Assembly (NCBI GenBank): GCA_902812415.1
Contig: CADDZJ010000015.1
Location: 1 to 59,677 of the forward strand
Direction: 5' to 3'
Length of the DNA stretch: 59,677 bases
Source: Acidobacteriota bacterium
GTDB taxonomy: Bacteria > Acidobacteriota > Terriglobia > UBA7540
Positions 55,055-59,677 of this stretch are shown one piece after another (position 1 is the first letter of the stretch; every line of letters begins with the position of its first letter). A model generated the notes under the pieces. That model had not been told where the DNA came from, ran no database searches, and saw only the letters and a program-made list of their open reading frames with translations. The position numbers and the translations under genes were made by a program.

Positions 55055-56530
55055 TCACACCTTTTCTCCAGACTTAAAAACTGTCCAGGGGCCGGCGAGC
55101 ATATCGCGGAGCAGCGGTTTCTGCCAGGCATAGTGTGGGTGTTTTTCAAGAAACGGCTGAACCAGGAAATCGCCTCCGCAGGGGTGTCCGCGGCGAGCGA
55201 TAAAGCTCATCTCTCGGGTCATTTGGCTGTCCGCCACTTTGCCGGTTATCGAGCCGCCCGGATAGTACGGCGCCCAGTCCCAGACCTTCACGCCTCGGGG
55301 TGAGAGATCGCCGTGACCGCAGAGAGTGCGTTCGTTGGCTTCCTCCTTCCTCTGCCAGGTATCATAGTGGTCCGATAAGAACTGCTGTCCGCGATGGACG
55401 TCAATTTGGCCTTTGTGCTGCTTCATCAACTGCTCCCATCGGACGCGGCGCGCGTTGGGTGAGGACGAGAGATCATTGGGGTTAAAGGTGGTGTCTTCAG
55501 CGAGCACTTTGGGGTCGCGCGCGAAGTTCGAGCCGACGAAGTATCCATCCCGCGTGCGCCATACGCGCCAGGCTTTCAAACCTAACTCAAATTGCGCAAT
55601 CTCTCCGGTTTTGCAGTCTCCCAATAGCCAATCGTTGGCGTAGCCGCCGTTGTTCCCATCGAGCATGATGCGGACGTAATCATCAATCGACGAAGAGTAT
55701 TGCATGGCCTTGCGCGCGCGAGAAAATTCCGGCTTGCCGTCCGGATTCCAGCCCTTGAATTGTGTGATGGTCGTTTCGGTGATCATGATGCCGTTCGAGT
55801 TGATCCCGAAATCGTCGTCGCTGGCGATGATGCCGGGGAAGCCATCCATCAGAATGCGATAGCCGCGGCGGGGAACGATATCGAAGATCATATTCCAGCG
55901 TTCGCCATGCAGATAGCTGGTCCAGGTGTTGTGGGCAATCACAATTCCGCGATCGTGAGTCCAGCTTCCGGTGGCGACGAAAGCGCTACAATTGCCCGGA
56001 CTCAAGATGGGCCGGGCTTCCGCCACTTTATGCTGAGCGTCGTACCAGGGAACGTAATAATCCGCCAACTCTTCCATGGCATTCAGCCAGATCACATCAT
56101 CGAGGCTCATGGCGACGCCTCGCGCTTGAAGCCCTTTATATATGCCCTCGATTTCCTCCTGATATTCAGGCTCTACTTTGGGCCAGAGCATTTCCCGCGC
56201 CGCGCGGCGAAAGAACTCCTTGTTCTTTCCCGTACCGCGACAATTGGTGAGCGCGACGGATTGAAAGGCGTCGTTGATTTCAGACGCCAGCAAATATCCA
56301 TGCTGAAATCCGATTTCGGACGGCGTTCCTTCCAGGTGAACGTAAACCCAGCGGCCGCGAGAGAAACGATAAGCGCCTTTCAGTCGCGGGTTGGAGGAAG
56401 GGTTCGCGCCCACGCCAGCCGAAGGCATGGCAAAGCTCGTCTCTTCCCGCAATCGGTTGCCAGCCCACCCCAGAAGCGCTCCAGCGCCTGCGATTTTTAG
56501 AAGACCTTTACTGAACTCTCGACGTTGCAT
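55055..56530 (-). CDS. Tat-exported phospholipase B-like / C45-type acyl hydrolase
   Basis: 491 residues with a Tat signal (MQRREFSKGLLKIAGAGALLG). The family signature is GNCSAFVATGSWTHDRGIVIAHNTWTSY: the Cys would be the N-terminal nucleophile freed by autocleavage, as in phospholipase B-like and acyl-CoA:6-APA acyltransferase proteins. EIGFQHGYLLA is also typical. It likely cleaves amide or ester bonds of lipids or acylated compounds; substrate unknown. GGGAGGA lies 9 bases before the ATG at 56530; the frame continues upstream without similarity. Neighbour hpnE is a hopanoid gene. Confidence 0.78.
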   Translation of the reverse strand: MQRREFSKGLLKIAGAGALLGWAGNRLREETSFAMPSAGVGANPSSNPRLKGAYRFSRGRWVYVHLEGTPSEIGFQHGYLLASEINDAFQSVALTNCRGTGKNKEFFRRAAREMLWPKVEPEYQEEIEGIYKGLQARGVAMSLDDVIWLNAMEELADYYVPWYDAQHKVAEARPILSPGNCSAFVATGSWTHDRGIVIAHNTWTSYLHGERWNMIFDIVPRRGYRILMDGFPGIIASDDDFGINSNGIMITETTITQFKGWNPDGKPEFSRARKAMQYSSSIDDYVRIMLDGNNGGYANDWLLGDCKTGEIAQFELGLKAWRVWRTRDGYFVGSNFARDPKVLAEDTTFNPNDLSSSPNARRVRWEQLMKQHKGQIDVHRGQQFLSDHYDTWQRKEEANERTLCGHGDLSPRGVKVWDWAPYYPGGSITGKVADSQMTREMSFIARRGHPCGGDFLVQPFLEKHPHYAWQKPLLRDMLAGPWTVFKSGEKV

Positions 56531-56603
56531 ATTCTTTAATCCTCCCGATGCGCGGCGATGCGGGCAGATCGCGGAATAAGTTCTGAAGGTCCGCCATAGC
56601 CCA

Positions 56604-58019
56604 TCACCCTGCCTGCAAAATTTCCGCAGCCGCAGTGTACCCGCTCTTGACCGCGCTTTCAATGGTAGCGGGCAACCCCGTCCGAGTCCAGTCGCCCGCA
56701 AGATACAATCCCCTGATGGGTGTGGAGGCCGAAGGGCGCGCCACGGCCGCCTCAATGCTGGGCGAAAAGGTGGCGAATCGCTCCTTGATCACCAGCGAGT
56801 GCTCCAGCTTGGCTTCCCGGGCGGCCGGAAACAACTCCCTTAACTCGGCGAGAGCCAGCCTGAGCAAGTCTTCCTTGTCGTGTTGAATGTAATTGTGAGC
56901 GCCGCTGATCACCAGGCTCACATAATGCTCGCCGGAATTCAAAATCTTCCCGCGATTAAAAAGCCATTGAATTGTGGTCCCGCGCAAGCCCACAAATTCA
57001 AGGTCAGTGACTTCGCGGTTGAACCAGAGATTCAGAGAAATGATCGGCGTTGGGCGCATCAAGGCGAGCCCCGCAAAGAAAGACGCGCTGCGAAGCAGGC
57101 TTTCCGGGAGCAAACGGGTCAGTTGGAAACATGGAACGGCGCTCAGTACGGCCGCAGCTTCAATGACTGTGCCGTCGGAGAGCTGAACCCCGCGACACGC
57201 AAGGGGCTGGTGAACGTCGATAGCGCCATTCTCTGCGGAATCGAGCGCTGAAGGATCGAGCCGTGGGTTGCCCGGCGCCGCTGAGAGAATCAGTCCCGTG
57301 ACGTTTCGCTCGAATTCGACCGTACCTTGCCTTGAGCGGATGTAGGCGGCTGCCGCCTCCGTGTAGCACTCGCTCAAACCGCTTGAAGCAAGTCCAATCC
57401 GCGAATCAGCAGGCGATTGGAACAATGCCAGCCGAAGGACTGGCTCAAAGAGAGAAGCAGCGGCAATGGATGGGTCTTCGTTCAGCGCCGCAATACAGAG
57501 CAACCCCCAGAAATTTCGCCGCAACCTTTCCGATTGGCCCAACCTTGCCATCCAAGAGTCGACTGTGAGCCGTTCAAAATCCCGGGGCGGATTTCCGGAA
57601 TCAGCGGTGCACAGGGCGCGGCCCAGACGCAATACCTGCAATTTCTCGCTGAGCGTGAAACTGTTCGACTTAAGCACCCCTGCGATCAGATGCCAGGGCG
57701 CGGAGAGAGAAGGGAACTCGAGAGACGTAAGGCCGCTCTCCCGATCCGCAAAATGGACCGTAAGGCGCGGCTGAAAACGAACGCGATCCAAAGTTCCAAT
57801 TGTTTCGAGGAATTCCAGCGTGGAGTGATAGCACCCCATGAAAATGTGCTGGCCATTATCAACGACGGAGCCTGTCGGAGCGTGGTAGAACGATCGCGCG
57901 CGCCCGCCCAGATAGGGCTTCTGCTCAAGCAATCGGACTCGCCGGCCCGCTTTGGCAAGCGCCACTCCCGCAGCAAGACCCGCAAATCCGCCGCCAATAA
58001 TGAGGACTTCGTCCGACAT
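56604..58019 (-). CDS. hpnE: Hydroxysqualene dehydroxylase
   Basis: About 471 residues, FAD-dependent amine-oxidase fold. Dinucleotide motif IIGGGFAGLAAGVALAKAG (residues 6-24), then GGRARSFYHAPTGSVVDNGQHIFMGCY, a strong HpnE landmark. HpnE makes squalene from hydroxysqualene, the last step of HpnCDE in hopanoid synthesis. C-terminal LYLAGDWTRTGLPATIESAVKSGYTAA is the FAD-binding end. hpnC/hpnD are not in the window. Start ATG 58019 is where the dinucleotide motif begins. Confidence 0.92.
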   Translation of the reverse strand: MSDEVLIIGGGFAGLAAGVALAKAGRRVRLLEQKPYLGGRARSFYHAPTGSVVDNGQHIFMGCYHSTLEFLETIGTLDRVRFQPRLTVHFADRESGLTSLEFPSLSAPWHLIAGVLKSNSFTLSEKLQVLRLGRALCTADSGNPPRDFERLTVDSWMARLGQSERLRRNFWGLLCIAALNEDPSIAAASLFEPVLRLALFQSPADSRIGLASSGLSECYTEAAAAYIRSRQGTVEFERNVTGLILSAAPGNPRLDPSALDSAENGAIDVHQPLACRGVQLSDGTVIEAAAVLSAVPCFQLTRLLPESLLRSASFFAGLALMRPTPIISLNLWFNREVTDLEFVGLRGTTIQWLFNRGKILNSGEHYVSLVISGAHNYIQHDKEDLLRLALAELRELFPAAREAKLEHSLVIKERFATFSPSIEAAVARPSASTPIRGLYLAGDWTRTGLPATIESAVKSGYTAAAEILQAG

Positions 58020-58128
58020 CGCAAGAGTTCCGTTTCGGTTCTCAGTAAAGGATATTACCAGATGAAGCCGCGCCTTGAGAGTCTTGCGCCATGCCACGGA
58101 TATCTCTTCGTAAATTCCTTGAGCGCTC

Positions 58129-59677
58129 TCAGAAAGTCGCTTTCAGCCGCGCTTGGAAACTACGAGGCGCGCCAATGGCCGTTCCTGAAAACAGGCTGGC
58201 AAAGTTGATGACGTTGAGGCGATTGGTAAGATTTGAGATCTGAACTTCCAGGGTGAGAGCTTTATTTTCTTTATGGTAGAGATCAATGCCCGAGGAGGCG
58301 TCGAGAGAATAGGAAGGCCGCACCCTCCCTCGCGCAAAATCCACTGCATTCAAGATGCGTGGGCCATATTGCGCAAGGAGAAACTGATAGTCTGTATCCC
58401 CGGTATCGAGTTCTACGGGTAAGCCGCTTCCGAAGGAGCTTTCTGTGGCAAGCCAGAGTCGTCGGCTTGCCTGAAAGCGCAATCTGGCGCGCGCCGTATT
58501 GCGCTGATCCTGCGACACCCAGAAGCCGCTGTTGTCCGCCACGCCTGCAATAGCTTCCGCGCCAATAAACAGCCCGCCGGTAATGGGCCCCTGGCCGATC
58601 CCCTCCTGGTTGGCGTAGCTAACAAAGCCCGAGAAGCGGCCCCAGCGCGGCATCTCCAATCTGGCCTCGACGCCCCGAATCTGCGCTCTGGCGTCGGCAA
58701 TCGGGAAGCTCACCCCGGTGTTGAGCAAGGTGTCGTCGTCCGAGTAGTTTCGAAAATCCCTCTGAAACACATTCATATCGAAACGAAGCTTGCCCTGAAT
58801 GCCCTTCGTCAGACCCGCTTCATAGTAGTTCGCGCGGGCTGGCTCAACAGGCAGGCGCAGCACCAGGCCGCTGATTTGCTCGACCTGGGACGAACTTGCG
58901 AGTAGAAGATTTTCGGCGGCGGGCGTTTGAAAGATCCGATCATAGGAGACGTGAACAAGAACTCCAGCGGAGGGAAAGTAACGGGAGATTGCGGCGCGCG
59001 GACTCCAGGCAGCCTGGTTCACCACAAATTGGTAGTGATCATATCGCACGCCCAGACGCACATTCCAGTTATTTCGATGGTATTCGTCCTGCGCAAAGGC
59101 GGCAGGTTCCACGTCCATGCGATGATCGGAGAAACTGAAACGAGGCGCGACGCCAGGATCGAACAGAGAAGGATTCGTAATTGAATACTGTAGAGCTTCA
59201 TGCACCGGATTGAAAATGGCGTCGGTGCCAATCTTCCAGTCATGGGCGCCGCGCTGCCCGGCCAAAGTCACTCGGCCATAACCTTCATGGAATCCGCGCT
59301 GTTGGTTCACGATGACCGGCGTAGCAAAACGATTGGACCACAAGCGAAAAGACTCATCGCGCACGCTTCCTTCGGCGCTGAGCAATAGACCGGGGAATAG
59401 GGTCCGTTCGTAATCAGCCTGACCGCTGGTTTCAACGCTGGCTCCATCCTGTCGCTGGCCTACTGCCTTCTGTACAAGTTCATCAGGAACGAGATATCGG
59501 ACTTGATCATGCCGGACCGAAAGTCGCAACCGCTGGCGGTCCGAAAGGTCTCGCAAATAAGTGGCGGAAAATCCCCCTGTGGAACCGTGGTTTGTATAAT
59601 TTGCAATGACGGGCGGGTCCAGGTAACGATCCGTGAGGCCGGCATTGCCTGTCAGCAGCAGTTGGTTTGCTCCCTGC
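58129..59677 (-). CDS. TonB-dependent receptor, partial (N-terminus beyond window)
   Basis: The C-terminal 515 or so residues of a TonB-dependent outer-membrane receptor: alternating beta strands, AAFAQDEYHRNNWNVRLGVRYD, the barrel-end strand SFQARLKATF with the terminal Phe. The frame is open to the window edge, so the plug and signal lie outside. It differs from the Oar-like receptors elsewhere in the window and is shorter-looped, more like siderophore or vitamin receptors. Ligand unknown. Confidence 0.85.
   Translation of the reverse strand, partial: QGANQLLLTGNAGLTDRYLDPPVIANYTNHGSTGGFSATYLRDLSDRQRLRLSVRHDQVRYLVPDELVQKAVGQRQDGASVETSGQADYERTLFPGLLLSAEGSVRDESFRLWSNRFATPVIVNQQRGFHEGYGRVTLAGQRGAHDWKIGTDAIFNPVHEALQYSITNPSLFDPGVAPRFSFSDHRMDVEPAAFAQDEYHRNNWNVRLGVRYDHYQFVVNQAAWSPRAAISRYFPSAGVLVHVSYDRIFQTPAAENLLLASSSQVEQISGLVLRLPVEPARANYYEAGLTKGIQGKLRFDMNVFQRDFRNYSDDDTLLNTGVSFPIADARAQIRGVEARLEMPRWGRFSGFVSYANQEGIGQGPITGGLFIGAEAIAGVADNSGFWVSQDQRNTARARLRFQASRRLWLATESSFGSGLPVELDTGDTDYQFLLAQYGPRILNAVDFARGRVRPSYSLDASSGIDLYHKENKALTLEVQISNLTNRLNVINFASLFSGTAIGAPRSFQARLKATF

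Noticed and set aside
1-59677. CRISPR arrays
   Set aside because: Repeats are dispersed or tandem pentamers; no regularly spaced direct repeats with unique spacers.
1-59677. tRNA or rRNA genes
   Set aside because: No gap contains a convincing cloverleaf with TTCGA T-loop and anticodon; the cloverleaf-like repeats lack these features.

Overview
The window most likely comes from an Acidobacteriota chromosome (inferred). Pointers are several very large TonB-dependent receptors of the Oar type with an N-terminal carboxypeptidase-like regulatory domain, many Tat-exported glycoside hydrolases, a hopanoid-pathway HpnE, and abundant small palindromic intergenic repeats. I see no rRNA, tRNA, CRISPR array, phage or intact insertion sequence.

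Layout. 0-16 kb is mostly core metabolism: a two-domain 3-hydroxyacyl-CoA dehydrogenase/enoyl-CoA hydratase, modABC for molybdate uptake, a Tat-exported enolase-superfamily enzyme with an amidohydrolase, a sulfur-assimilation unit (TauE-type permease plus cysH), a penicillin-binding transpeptidase, recA, and a thiolase/hydroxyacyl-CoA dehydrogenase pair. 16-43 kb is a carbohydrate-utilisation region: GH31 and TonB receptor on the minus strand, a LacI-type regulator, then two TonB receptors, a GH67-like protein, a GH106-like protein, a GH28 polygalacturonase and a second GH106 copy split by two stop codons. The enzyme set suggests pectin or rhamnogalacturonan as substrate. 43-48.5 kb is a minus-strand group (GT2, GT83/ArnT-like, AsnB, transglutaminase-like). 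48.5-59.7 kb holds a DUF4139 protein, maltokinase, an SCO protein, pyrB, an XRE regulator, a Tat-exported phospholipase B-like hydrolase, hpnE and a TonB receptor cut by the window end.

The most striking find is upstream of the sulfur genes, at 9136-9355. A 23-35 codon leader ORF carries Cys-Arg-Cys-Cys-Cys-Cys, all TGT codons. It is followed by three mutually exclusive pairings: a 1:2 hairpin, a 2:3 antiterminator and a 3:4 perfect 12-bp terminator with a T-run. This is a complete cysteine-responsive transcription attenuator in front of a TauE permease and a [4Fe-4S] adenylylsulfate reductase, and I know of no description of one in this phylum.

Other notable signals are a family of about 126-bp cloverleaf repeats with complementary hairpin loops, a (AACAG)10 tract just upstream of the GH28 ribosome-binding site, a GH106 gene whose Tat signal has no canonical start codon, its split paralogue, a perfect 49-bp palindrome between convergent genes, and a repeated TAGTACT operator candidate upstream of the XRE regulator.
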